Shown in pieces: positions 27,233 to 36,365 of a stretch of 64,000 bases of DNA. Both the position numbers and the translations under genes were made by a program. A model generated the notes under the pieces. The model was not told the origin of the DNA and ran no database searches. It was given only the letters and a program-made list of their open reading frames with translations. Origin of the DNA: Rickettsiaceae bacterium (GTDB lineage: Bacteria > Pseudomonadota > Alphaproteobacteria > Rickettsiales > Rickettsiaceae); contig JACKKP010000001.1 of assembly GCA_024236375.1 (NCBI GenBank), positions 110,001 through 174,000 of the forward strand, read 5' to 3'. Numbering within the stretch: the stretch's first letter is position 1; each line of letters opens with the position of its first letter.

Positions 27233-27979
27233 TTAGCTAAATTTTTGCCCGAAAAAATCATATTGTGCATCTGTACCTGCCATATAAGAATTTTCATTAA
27301 CATCATCAAAAAGATTCGCTGAATTTCCTTTGCTCTCTTCATCTGTGACATTGATATTTTGATTATTCTCATAGCCTGGTCTTGTATGGTAGTAATAATC
27401 TTGTATACGAGGAAAAACTGGCGATACTGCAAGCTCCTCTTCGCTAGTAACTTCGGTTGATGTTGATATCTCATCTTCGTCATTATCATTATTACGATTG
27501 TAATTATAACTTACTTCAGGAGGTACAACTAATTGATTTCCTTCAGAAGATATAGTGGTATTATTTATTTCGTTAAGTGGGGTTGATTTATTACGTTTAC
27601 TGAGTTGGCTATAATCATCATTAACCCATGTTATAGCTGGATTAAAAAATCCTATTCTTCTTTCCATAGTGCAGTTATTGATGTTATCAGCAGATCGACA
27701 AAGAGGCTTATATGGTTTTATTGTATTATAATAGTCAGCAATTCCTGTAGTAGATTGTGACAAAAGATTACGAAGAGAGTTTTGCTCAGAAGTAACTGGT
27801 GCTGTGACTTGATTCAAAATATTATTTACTTTGGTTGAGGAAAGTTGGTAAGTGAAATTACCTTCATCATCGCGGGATAATCTACAATTTGGTGGCAATA
27901 TTGCTGTATTTTTTTGTTGTGATTTTTCACAAGGTTTTCTTTCCTCTTCCTTCTCAAAAAACTTAAACATATTTTTCAT
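27233..27979 (-). CDS. Unrecognised low-complexity protein
   Basis: This 248-residue protein is rich in Asn, Ser, Thr, Glu and Tyr and has no signal peptide, membrane segment or known motif. The N-terminus is charged (FFEKEEERKPCEKS). The region 140-195 is strongly acidic (NDNDEDEISTSTEVTSEEE). The composition suggests intrinsic disorder. Rickettsial secreted effectors often look like this, but no secretion signal can be read from sequence. Convergent with queF. Confidence 0.45.
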   Translation of the reverse strand: MKNMFKFFEKEEERKPCEKSQQKNTAILPPNCRLSRDDEGNFTYQLSSTKVNNILNQVTAPVTSEQNSLRNLLSQSTTGIADYYNTIKPYKPLCRSADNINNCTMERRIGFFNPAITWVNDDYSQLSKRNKSTPLNEINNTTISSEGNQLVVPPEVSYNYNRNNDNDEDEISTSTEVTSEEELAVSPVFPRIQDYYYHTRPGYENNQNINVTDEESKGNSANLFDDVNENSYMAGTDAQYDFFGQKFS

Positions 27980-28120
27980 ATAAGTAATTTATTTGTGTGC
28001 TGGATAATAGCATAACTATGCAATTAGTTGAACTATTTGTTATAAAAAGATCTTATTAAACAATGCGATGATTTAGTTATGTGATAAAAGTAAAAAAAAC
28101 TTGTTTCTCTTACAATATTT

Positions 28121-28720
28121 TTATCTTAATTCAAAATTTGGATTAATTTCAGAAAAACAATCATCTTGATCTGTATAGTTTTCTTTATCAATATGTAAAT
28201 CTAATATATTAAAATATATATCTTTGGGATTATAAATTAGTTGTCTTATCTCAATAGGTGTATGTGTATTATGCCCAAGCATGGAAATGTCCTCTGAGGC
28301 TAATATTTCTAGGTGTAATTTATTTCGTTGGTATTGGTTTATTAAGAAAGCAGCATTTGATTTGTGACTATAATTGACTAATTCAAGAATATGAAAATTA
28401 TGTAATGCTTTGATATAATTAGATAAAGTAATTTCAAGATTAGTATTTGCTGTTTCAAAATTAGGATGTATAGAATTTATTCTTGTGCAAAACTCAATTA
28501 ATTGTTGCTCCGTGATTTCCAATGGATATAAATTTAAACCATTATTGTTGCGTATTACAAAAGCATGTCCATTATCGCTCCTTGCACAATAATGTTGTAT
28601 ATATTTTTCTAAATCATTTATAAAACTGTCAATAATATTGAGTTGAATAATGTGAGTAGTAGCCTCCCAAAAGAGGTATGGGACAATTGTGTCAGAATGT
28701 GTTGTCAGACAATCAGGCAT
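28121..28720 (-). CDS. Unrecognised hypothetical protein
   Basis: This 199-residue acidic protein is predicted by eye to be mostly helical in its first 130 residues and beta-rich later, with no signal peptide, membrane segment or recognised motif. It lies alone between two minus-strand genes with ~120-140 bp gaps on each side. Codon use matches its neighbours, arguing for a real gene. Confidence 0.45.
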   Translation of the reverse strand: MPDCLTTHSDTIVPYLFWEATTHIIQLNIIDSFINDLEKYIQHYCARSDNGHAFVIRNNNGLNLYPLEITEQQLIEFCTRINSIHPNFETANTNLEITLSNYIKALHNFHILELVNYSHKSNAAFLINQYQRNKLHLEILASEDISMLGHNTHTPIEIRQLIYNPKDIYFNILDLHIDKENYTDQDDCFSEINPNFELR

Positions 28721-28841
28721 ATAAAGGTATATAAATTAAAAATTTAATTATAGATATTGCAATAATAATTAGTGAATAATGTTTGGTCAATTAAAAGTTG
28801 ATAAGTTAATAATAGATTTTAATTGTTAATAGATAAAAGTC

Positions 28842-29681
28842 TTATAAAGATTTCTTAATATTACTTATAAATTTATAAATCTCACTTCTGTTAAATACCC
28901 CTTGATATTTAGAAGCTAAATTATCTGTAGTACTGCGCACTGATTGGTTTTGCGTTAGCAATAACCTAACTTCTGATTCTATATCATCTAGTTTGATTTG
29001 TTCTAAGTATCCTGAAATTATTAATATTATTTCTCCTTTAGGAGGTGTGTTAGTATAAAATTCAATTAAATTAGATAAATTATCAGTGTTTGAGGATTGA
29101 AATAATTTTGTGAGCTCACGTGAGACATTTGCTTGGCGGTTTCCCAATATTTCTAATGCAATTTGCAAACTATGTAAGAGTCGAGATGGTGATTCATAAA
29201 AAATTAAGCTGTGTTCTATAGTTTTTAGTTTTTCGAAAATATTGGTTTTTGCTATCCTGGTTTTGGGTAAAAAGCCATGAAAGAAAAATTTATCAGTAGG
29301 TAGGCCAGATAATGTTATAGCAGCAATAGCTGAGCATGGTCCTGGAATAACATCTAAGTGAACGCCATTTTGTTTAAGTTTGCGTACTAATTTATATCCA
29401 GGATCAGATATTAAAGGAGTACCTGCGTCTGATATAAGACCTATAGATTTACCAGATAAGATTTTTTGCTCAATGAAATCAAGAAAATGCTCATCAATAT
29501 TATCATGATATAGTTTTAGAGTTGCGCTAATATTATGTTTTGCTAGTAATTTATGTGTTACTCTGGTATCTTCACATAGTATTAGGTCGCATTTACCTAA
29601 GACCTCTAAAGCGCGCAGAGTAATATCTGCTAGGTTGCCAATTGGTGTTGAAATAATATAAAGACCTGGTTTTAACTGCAT
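28842..29681 (-). CDS. rsmI: 16S rRNA (cytidine-1402-2'-O)-methyltransferase
   Basis: This 279-residue tetrapyrrole-methylase-fold enzyme methylates C1402 of 16S rRNA at the ribosome P-site. The start reads YIISTPIGNLADITLRA (8-24), followed by CEDTRVTHKLL, the SAM-binding ISDAGTPLISDPGY and the FHGFLP loop. It is divergent from the LpoA-like gene with only 24 bp between the starts, an arrangement widely conserved in proteobacteria (rsmI next to lpoA/yraM). Confidence 0.95.
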   Translation of the reverse strand: MQLKPGLYIISTPIGNLADITLRALEVLGKCDLILCEDTRVTHKLLAKHNISATLKLYHDNIDEHFLDFIEQKILSGKSIGLISDAGTPLISDPGYKLVRKLKQNGVHLDVIPGPCSAIAAITLSGLPTDKFFFHGFLPKTRIAKTNIFEKLKTIEHSLIFYESPSRLLHSLQIALEILGNRQANVSRELTKLFQSSNTDNLSNLIEFYTNTPPKGEIILIISGYLEQIKLDDIESEVRLLLTQNQSVRSTTDNLASKYQGVFNRSEIYKFISNIKKSL

Positions 29682-29705
29682 TATTTGTAATTATATTTTG
29701 ATTAT

Positions 29706-30863
29706 ATGTGTATTATAAAGAAAAAATTTTTTAACTTCATCTATTCTTTAATTTGTTTAACTCTTGTTACCTCATGCGCAAGTAATGAACTACAGCAAAA
29801 GTCCAAGCCAGTCAAGGAATCTAGTTATACTGAAATAGCTATTTTGTTACCAATTACTGGGCCCGAATCTGAAAAAATTAAAGAATATGTATCAATGATT
29901 AGGGCTGGTCTAAATGATGGTGCAAACACTAAAATACGTTTAGGTATTTATGACTCTGCAACGCCTGCAATATTAAATAAGTCACTAGAAGTTATTTTTG
30001 AGCGTGGCACAGATATAATCATTGGTCCAATCTATAGTGCACCGACAAAAATAGTAGCAGAGAAAGTCTCTGGTAAAGGTGTATTAGTATTTTCCTTATC
30101 AAATAATCCAGCAATTGTGACGGAACAGACTTATGTGTTTGGGCATGCGCCGATGAAACAATTACAATTATTGCTGAATTATGCATTGGATCAAAATTAT
30201 GATAATTATATAACACTAATGCCAGAGGATGAATGGTCTAACAAAACTAATCAGATTCTTTCTGAAGTGATATCAAGTAGAGGTAAAAAATTACTTAAAA
30301 CAGAATTTTATAATATTAAAGATACGGAATCAATGACTTCTACGGTAACTAAATTATCAGAGTTAGTTGATGATTTATTACAAAATAACTCAAATAAACC
30401 AGTAATTATTCTTTCAGATGAAGGAGATTCTTTGGATCAATTATTGTCTATATTAACGTTACATGGTATAGATAAAAAAGCTTATTTAATGAGTGATAAC
30501 AGAATCAATGTTAGTCCAGATAATCAAGTAGAGGTTATTTACACTGGTTCTATTGTTATCACAAGAAATAATTTCTTTACCTTAGCTAAGGGTATAGGTA
30601 TAGAAAAACTATCTTTTATGCATCTTTTATCGTATGATATAGGAAGAATTATTGGTGAGAATATAGGAGATGTTTATAATCGTCAGGAATTTATTGCAAG
30701 ATTAAATCTACCTGTGTTATTTAAAGGAGTTTCTGGGGATACATATTTTCTTGAACATATTGCACAAAGACACTATCAAATTATTAAAAAAGAAGCTAAT
30801 ATATATAAAGAACTACAAGTAGATGAATTAGACCAAAATTTGGCGAAATATGATAATAGATGA
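29706..30863 (+). CDS. LpoA-like periplasmic-binding-fold lipoprotein
   Basis: This 385-residue protein has a signal peptide ending in lipobox VTSC (Cys24) and a type I periplasmic-binding fold with IAILLPITGPESEKIK near residue 45 and a second domain from about 145. It matches the C-terminal part of LpoA/YraM, the outer-membrane activator of penicillin-binding protein 1A, but lacks LpoA's N-terminal TPR domain. The divergent partner rsmI supports this. Its stop overlaps the atpH start by 14 bp, an unusual join to the ATP synthase cluster. Confidence 0.75.
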   Translation: MCIIKKKFFNFIYSLICLTLVTSCASNELQQKSKPVKESSYTEIAILLPITGPESEKIKEYVSMIRAGLNDGANTKIRLGIYDSATPAILNKSLEVIFERGTDIIIGPIYSAPTKIVAEKVSGKGVLVFSLSNNPAIVTEQTYVFGHAPMKQLQLLLNYALDQNYDNYITLMPEDEWSNKTNQILSEVISSRGKKLLKTEFYNIKDTESMTSTVTKLSELVDDLLQNNSNKPVIILSDEGDSLDQLLSILTLHGIDKKAYLMSDNRINVSPDNQVEVIYTGSIVITRNNFFTLAKGIGIEKLSFMHLLSYDIGRIIGENIGDVYNRQEFIARLNLPVLFKGVSGDTYFLEHIAQRHYQIIKKEANIYKELQVDELDQNLAKYDNR

Positions 30864-31395
30864 GAAAATAGTTAAAAATTATGCATATTCACTCTATGAA
30901 TTAGCGGGTGAGCAAAAAAATCAACTAACAATATTGCAAAATTTGCAATTATTACAGAATATATTAAATCAACATACTGATCTTGTAGAAGCATTAATTT
31001 CGCCTTTGATTGTGCCTCAAACAAAAATTAGAATAATTAATACTATTAATCAAAGAATAGAGTTACAAGAATTAGTAATAAATTTTCTGAGTGTGTTGGT
31101 CAAAAATAATCGAATTAGTTTACTTGAATCGATAATTGATACTTTTGAAAAATACTATAAGGCAAGCCACGATATTAAAATAGCGCAAATTGATGCTGCA
31201 TCTAAAGTGACTAAAACTGAGCAAGCAATTATTAAAGATTATCTCGAAAAGCAATTTAATACTAAATTTGACTTAAAGATTAAAATTAATCATCGATTAA
31301 TTGGTGGTATAAGAGTCAATTATGGTAGTACTTTAATCGATTTATCTTTGCTCGGGGCATTGAGTAAGATCCATAGAAAATTACAAAATGCTTAA
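30850..31395 (+). CDS. atpH: ATP synthase F1 delta subunit
   Basis: This 181-residue subunit links F1 to the peripheral stalk. It has the N-terminal NYAYSLYELA helix and the typical C-terminal LIGGIRVNYGSTLIDLSLLG. It starts inside the LpoA-like gene. The atpA start follows after 114 bp. The F0 genes are not in the window, as is usual for Rickettsiales where F0 and F1 clusters are separate. Confidence 0.93.
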   Translation: MIIDEKIVKNYAYSLYELAGEQKNQLTILQNLQLLQNILNQHTDLVEALISPLIVPQTKIRIINTINQRIELQELVINFLSVLVKNNRISLLESIIDTFEKYYKASHDIKIAQIDAASKVTKTEQAIIKDYLEKQFNTKFDLKIKINHRLIGGIRVNYGSTLIDLSLLGALSKIHRKLQNA

Positions 31396-31509
31396 AAATA
31401 AAAAATGTAATTTTTATTTAGCTAATATTGAGTTTTATAAATAAATTCTATAATATTTATAGGTTACAAGTTATCAGATTACAAATTAGACATCAAAGAG
31501 TTTATAAAG

Positions 31510-33060
31510 ATGAGTTTTAATCCGTCAGAAATATCAGAAATTTTAAAACATGAAATTAATGATATTAAACAGTTAGGTAAGTTAGAAGAAGTTGGTTATG
31601 TAATTACCGTTGGGGATGGAGTAGCCAGAGTTCATGGTATGGAGCAAGTGAAAGCTGGAGAAATGGTTGAATTTGAATCAGGTGTCAAAGGATTGGCTTT
31701 GAACTTAGAAGAGAATTTAGTTGGCGTAGTAATTATGGGTGATGACTCTATGGTGCGTCAAGGAGATAAAGTTTCTTGCACTGGTGAAATATTACAGACA
31801 CCTGTAGGACCGGAAATGATAGGTCGAGTTGTAGATGCTTTAGGCCGTCCTATAGATGGTAAAGGTGAGATTAAAACAAAAAAGAGTCGTCAGATCGAAA
31901 CGCAAGCGCCTGGTATTATAGCGCGTAAAAGTGTACATGAACCTCTGCAAACAGGAATAAAATCTATTGATGCTCTAATTCCTATTGGTAGAGGTCAGAG
32001 AGAGCTAATTATAGGAGACCGTCAGACAGGTAAAACTGCTATTGCAATTGATACTATCATTAATCAGAAGAATGCGCATTTAAAAGGCAATGACAGTGAA
32101 AAAGTTTATTGTATATACGTTGCTATTGGTCAAAAAAGATCTACTGTTGCACAGATTGTTAAACGTTTACAAGATAGTGGTGCGATGGAATATACAATTG
32201 TTGTAGCTGCAACTGCTTCAGATAGTGCATCTATGCAATATTTATCTCCATATACAGGCTGTGCAATTGGAGAATATTTCAGAGATAATTCTATGCATGC
32301 TTTAATAATTTATGATGATCTTACTAAACATGCTATTGCTTATAGACAAATTTCCCTTTTACTAAGAAGGCCTCCAGGCCGGGAAGCATATCCTGGTGAT
32401 GTATTTTATCTACATTCGAGGCTTTTGGAGAGAGCAGCAAAACTTTCTGACGAATTTGGTGCTGGTTCGCTGACTGCATTACCAATTATTGAGACCCAAG
32501 CCGGAGATGTATCTGCATATATTCCTACTAACGTAATTTCTATTACCGATGGGCAGATTTTTTTAGAAAGTGAATTATTTTATAAAGGTATCAGGCCGGC
32601 TGTTAATGTTGGTATCTCAGTGAGCCGTGTTGGTTCTGCTGCGCAGACCAAAGCAATTAAAAAAATTGCAGGTTCGATGAAATTAGAATTAGCTCAATTT
32701 AGAGAATTACAATCTTTTGCGCAATTTGGATCTGATCTAGATGCTGCTACAAAAAAAGCGATTGATCACGGCACAAAAATAACTGAATTAATGAAACAAC
32801 CACAATATAGTCCAATGCTGGTAGAAGAACAAGTAGTGGTTCTATATGCTGGTAGTAAAGGCTATTTAGAGACATTAGACAAGAAAGATATTGGCCTTTT
32901 TGAAGCGACATTATTAGCAGATATCAGGATTAAAGGACAGGATATCTTGGATGCTATCCACAAGGCCAAAGAAATTAATGATAAAATAGAAAAAGAGCTT
33001 ACTACTTATCTAGATAAGTTTTTACAAGATTTTTTAGATAATCATAAGAGTAAGAATTAA
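31510..33060 (+). CDS. atpA: ATP synthase F1 alpha subunit
   Basis: This 516-residue subunit carries the non-catalytic nucleotide site with P-loop GDRQTGKTA (about residues 169-177), the DDLTKHA segment and the signature AYPGDVFYLHSRLLERAAKL. It is full length. The atpG start follows the stop by 1 bp. Confidence 0.98.
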   Translation: MSFNPSEISEILKHEINDIKQLGKLEEVGYVITVGDGVARVHGMEQVKAGEMVEFESGVKGLALNLEENLVGVVIMGDDSMVRQGDKVSCTGEILQTPVGPEMIGRVVDALGRPIDGKGEIKTKKSRQIETQAPGIIARKSVHEPLQTGIKSIDALIPIGRGQRELIIGDRQTGKTAIAIDTIINQKNAHLKGNDSEKVYCIYVAIGQKRSTVAQIVKRLQDSGAMEYTIVVAATASDSASMQYLSPYTGCAIGEYFRDNSMHALIIYDDLTKHAIAYRQISLLLRRPPGREAYPGDVFYLHSRLLERAAKLSDEFGAGSLTALPIIETQAGDVSAYIPTNVISITDGQIFLESELFYKGIRPAVNVGISVSRVGSAAQTKAIKKIAGSMKLELAQFRELQSFAQFGSDLDAATKKAIDHGTKITELMKQPQYSPMLVEEQVVVLYAGSKGYLETLDKKDIGLFEATLLADIRIKGQDILDAIHKAKEINDKIEKELTTYLDKFLQDFLDNHKSKN

Positions 33061-33061
33061 T

Positions 33062-33925
33062 ATGTCTGGACTCAAGCCGCTTAGAAATAGGATTAAAACT
33101 ATTAAATCGACTCAAAAAATTACTAAAGCTATGCATATAGTTTCAGCGGCAAAATTAGCTAAGATAAAAGATAAAGCAGCAAAACTAGACGATTTTTCTC
33201 GTATTTTATCTAATATGATATGTCACGTTTCGAAAGAATATGAGAATAACGTACCCCAAGAATATAAATATTTTTTTGGTGCTGAAATGTCAGAATTACC
33301 TCACCTACTTTTAATATTTACAACTGAACGTGGGTTGTGTGGGAGTTTTAATTCATCAATCATAAAAAAAGCAAAAGCAGATATAGAGGAATATAAAAAA
33401 TCAGGACAAAAATTTAGGCTGATCATAATTGGGAAAAAAGGTATTAGTGCTTTTAAAGAAAATTATACAGAATTTATTGACCATACTTATCATATCATAG
33501 GTGATAATTACGAATTAGTGGCACAAGAAATCAAGAAACGAATTATTGGTTTGGTGGAGAGCAAACAAATTGGTTCTTGTTTTGCTTATTATAATGAATT
33601 TCAGAATGCATTAGTGCAAATTTTATCTAAAGAACAAATTCTGCCAGCTAAAATTTACCGTGAAGTTGATATAGAAAACGTGTTTGATTTTGAGGGTGAG
33701 AGTATCATAGGTAATTTGATTAACTTATATATGTATGGAGAAATTAAGTATATCTTATTACAAAATAAAGCTAGTGAAGAGGGAGCTCGCATGACTACAA
33801 TGGATAATTCCACTAAAAATGCTAAAGAATTAATTGATAAATTGACCTCAAAATTAAATAGATCAAGACAAGCTCTGATTACTACTGAGTTATGTGAGAT
33901 TATAGCTGGTGCAGAGGCATTATAA
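33062..33925 (+). CDS. atpG: ATP synthase F1 gamma subunit
   Basis: This 287-residue subunit forms the rotating central shaft. The N-terminal helix is typical (LRNRIKTIKSTQKITKAMHI), as is the C-terminal helix with RMTTMDNSTKNAKELIDKL and IITTEL-like ALITTELCEIIAGAEAL. It is tightly packed between atpA and atpD. Confidence 0.97.
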   Translation: MSGLKPLRNRIKTIKSTQKITKAMHIVSAAKLAKIKDKAAKLDDFSRILSNMICHVSKEYENNVPQEYKYFFGAEMSELPHLLLIFTTERGLCGSFNSSIIKKAKADIEEYKKSGQKFRLIIIGKKGISAFKENYTEFIDHTYHIIGDNYELVAQEIKKRIIGLVESKQIGSCFAYYNEFQNALVQILSKEQILPAKIYREVDIENVFDFEGESIIGNLINLYMYGEIKYILLQNKASEEGARMTTMDNSTKNAKELIDKLTSKLNRSRQALITTELCEIIAGAEAL

Positions 33926-33949
33926 CAAATATTAAAATTAGAGTGAGCA

Positions 33950-35371
33950 ATGGTAAAACATAAAAATGGTAAAATAATACAGGTTATTTCTGCTATAATA
34001 GATGTCCAATTTCCTGAAAATACAGAATTGCCTAATATATACAATGCATTAAAATGTCAAAATAATAGTGAAGAGTTGATTTTAGAGGTATCTCAGCATA
34101 TTGGTAATAATTCTGTCCGATGTATTGCAATGGGTTCAACTGATGGATTAGTGAGAGGTGTGGAGGTTATCGATACTGGAGTGCCTATTAAAATTCCGGT
34201 AGGTAAAGCAACTTTAGGGCGTATAATGAATGTTGTAGGCAAGCCTGTAGATGAAAAAGACGAGATAGTAAGTGACTCCTATCTGCCAATTCACCGTCCA
34301 GCTCCATCATTCGAAGAGCAATCTACTGAAAGAAGTATCTTAACTACTGGAATTAAGGTAGTGGATTTACTTGCTCCATATTCGAAAGGTGGCAAAATTG
34401 GTTTATTCGGTGGAGCTGGCGTAGGAAAAACTGTTATTATCATGGAATTAATTAATAATATCGCCAAGGCGCATGGTGGATATACTGCTTTTGCAGGAGT
34501 AGGAGAAAGATCACGTGAAGGAAATGATCTATATCATGAAATGATTACTAGTGGAGTAATTAATCCAGATAAATTAGAAGAATCAAAAGTAGCATTAGTT
34601 TATGGTCAAATGAATGAACCTCCTGGAGCGAGAGCAAGAGTAGCGCTTACGGGGCTTACTATAGCTGAATCATTTCGTGATTTAGGAGGGCAAGATGTAT
34701 TATTTTTCGTAGATAATATTTACCGTTTTACACAAGCGGGTGCAGAAGTGTCAGCCCTTTTGGGACGTATTCCATCTGCCGTAGGATATCAGCCAACTCT
34801 GGCTGCAGAAATGGGCGCGTTACAAGAAAGAATTACCTCAACCAAAAACGGTTCTATTACTTCTGTACAAGCTATTTATGTGCCAGCGGATGATTTAACT
34901 GATCCGGCTCCCGCAACTTCTTTTGGCCATCTAGATGCAACCACTGTTCTAAGTAGACAGATAGCAGAATTGGGTATCTATCCAGCAGTAGATCCATTAG
35001 ATAGTACTTCGCAGATTTTAACAGCAGAAATTGTAGGTAAGGAACATTACGATATTGCATGTGAGGTACAAAGGATATTGCAAACCTATAAATCTCTACA
35101 AGATATTATAGCAATATTAGGTATGGATGAATTATCTGATGAAGATAAATTGATTGTAATGAGAGCTCGTAAAATACAAAGATTCTTATCGCAGCCTTTT
35201 CATGTAGCGGAAGTCTTTACTGGAGTACCAGGAAAGTTTGTCACGCTTGAGGATACAATAAGTGGATTTAAGGGTATCATTGAAGGAAAATATGATGATT
35301 TACCAGAATCGGCATTTTATATGGTAGGCACTATAGAGGAAGCTATTGAAAAAGCAAAAAAGCTAAAGTAA
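33950..35371 (+). CDS. atpD: ATP synthase F1 beta subunit (catalytic)
   Basis: This 473-residue catalytic subunit has the P-loop GGAGVGKTV (about 152-160), the catalytic Glu segment GVGERSREGNDLYHEM, the Walker B region VLFFVDNIYRFTQAG and the ALLGRIPSAVGYQPTLA block. It ends the F1 cluster. The epsilon gene atpC, which normally follows, is not found in the next 550 bp. Confidence 0.98.
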   Translation: MVKHKNGKIIQVISAIIDVQFPENTELPNIYNALKCQNNSEELILEVSQHIGNNSVRCIAMGSTDGLVRGVEVIDTGVPIKIPVGKATLGRIMNVVGKPVDEKDEIVSDSYLPIHRPAPSFEEQSTERSILTTGIKVVDLLAPYSKGGKIGLFGGAGVGKTVIIMELINNIAKAHGGYTAFAGVGERSREGNDLYHEMITSGVINPDKLEESKVALVYGQMNEPPGARARVALTGLTIAESFRDLGGQDVLFFVDNIYRFTQAGAEVSALLGRIPSAVGYQPTLAAEMGALQERITSTKNGSITSVQAIYVPADDLTDPAPATSFGHLDATTVLSRQIAELGIYPAVDPLDSTSQILTAEIVGKEHYDIACEVQRILQTYKSLQDIIAILGMDELSDEDKLIVMRARKIQRFLSQPFHVAEVFTGVPGKFVTLEDTISGFKGIIEGKYDDLPESAFYMVGTIEEAIEKAKKLK

Positions 35372-35927
35372 TTATTTATCATATTAAATAAGCTTTTATT
35401 TAGAGTGTGCATTATTATTAATAGTCTTAATTGAAGCCTATATATTTATTTAAGTTGAAAAAGTCTTAAGAATATATGTATTATATACTCTTTTTTAGTA
35501 TAGTTATAACTTGGTCTAATTATATTAGTTACTGATATTGTGTTAAATACTAGGCACGAGAGGGGCTCGTATCCTATCCTAATAAATAAATAGGTAAGAA
35601 GACGTAACGTTGCTAATTCACCCTAAAATACTTAGGCGACGTTTTTAGTAATTAACGCTCTTGCTATAAGAATGTTGTATATTGTTGTGATTGTTCCTCT
35701 AATATATAAATTTCTTTTATAATAGAAAATTCTAAAAATAGTGATTTAGTGCAACTAAAACTATAGATAACAATCTCTCTTTGAAGGCTCTACAAATAAA
35801 TTAGCGAAAATTGCTAGAAGATTAAAGTTATTAGTGTGTCTTAAATAACGGTGTTACACAAACTCAAAAATAATTTTAATAATAAAAAGATTGTAGCACC
35901 ACCTTATCCATAAGTTCGTTATAAAAC
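35372..35927. other. 556-bp gene-free stretch behind atpD, no atpC
   Basis: Neither strand has a credible gene here; three-frame reading shows frequent stops and nothing resembling an epsilon subunit. The stretch holds a short hairpin ACGAG-AGGGG-CTCGT near 35555 and a segment (AACGTTGCTAATTCAC near 35607) that weakly resembles the complement of 63375-63395. It looks like decayed or regulatory DNA. Confidence 0.5.
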
Positions 35928-36242
35928 TTATAATAAATCACAACAACATTTATTATCTTGATTGCCAGCTATTGTAATTGTTGTTTCTTCTATTTCTACA
36001 GGATTAGATTGTTCCATTTGCCCTTCTGTACGAAAAGCCATGATGTTATTAGAGGTTGTATTTGCTGATTGCTGTTTTTCTGGCTCTAAAATTGTTGTAA
36101 CTGTTCTAGCTATAGGGGTATTTTGCTGTATTATTGGTACTTCTTTCGGTTCTTCTGTTGGTTCTTTCGTAGCGAGGTTTTCTAGGTTTTGTGTATTAGA
36201 TAACATAAAATTAACTCTTAATAATTTCTCAAAATATTTCAT
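35928..36242 (-). CDS. Small protein ending in a CaaX box (KCCCDLL), possible host-prenylated effector
   Basis: This 104-residue protein (or 92 from the second ATG at 36206) is Glu/Thr/Asn/Pro-rich and looks disordered, with repeated TxEP segments (KEPTEEPKEV, TILEPEKQQ). Its last residues are KCCCDLL: CDLL fits a CaaX box with Leu at the end, the form favoured by eukaryotic geranylgeranyltransferase I, and the two extra cysteines resemble palmitoylation sites. I checked these codons directly (stop at 35928-35930). There is no signal peptide or membrane segment. Host lipidation is inference; the protein family is unknown to me. Confidence 0.5.
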   Translation of the reverse strand: MKYFEKLLRVNFMLSNTQNLENLATKEPTEEPKEVPIIQQNTPIARTVTTILEPEKQQSANTTSNNIMAFRTEGQMEQSNPVEIEETTITIAGNQDNKCCCDLL

Positions 36243-36365
36243 AGTATGAATTTAAAATAAATTACAACGTAGGACAAAGCGTATTTACGATATGGCTTTT
36301 TTTAAGAAAGGAATATGTCGAATAATTACAACATATTCCTTCACTAATATTTTGATTAGTTAAAA

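Noticed and set aside
27052..27489. Minus-strand frame of 145 residues
   Set aside because: It overlaps the end of queF and the next real gene in another frame; composition is not protein-like.
35600..35660. Shared sequence with 63370-63440 (around AACGTTGCTAATT)
   Set aside because: Only about 15-20 bases match on opposite strands with poor flanking similarity; too weak to call a repeat without a genome search.
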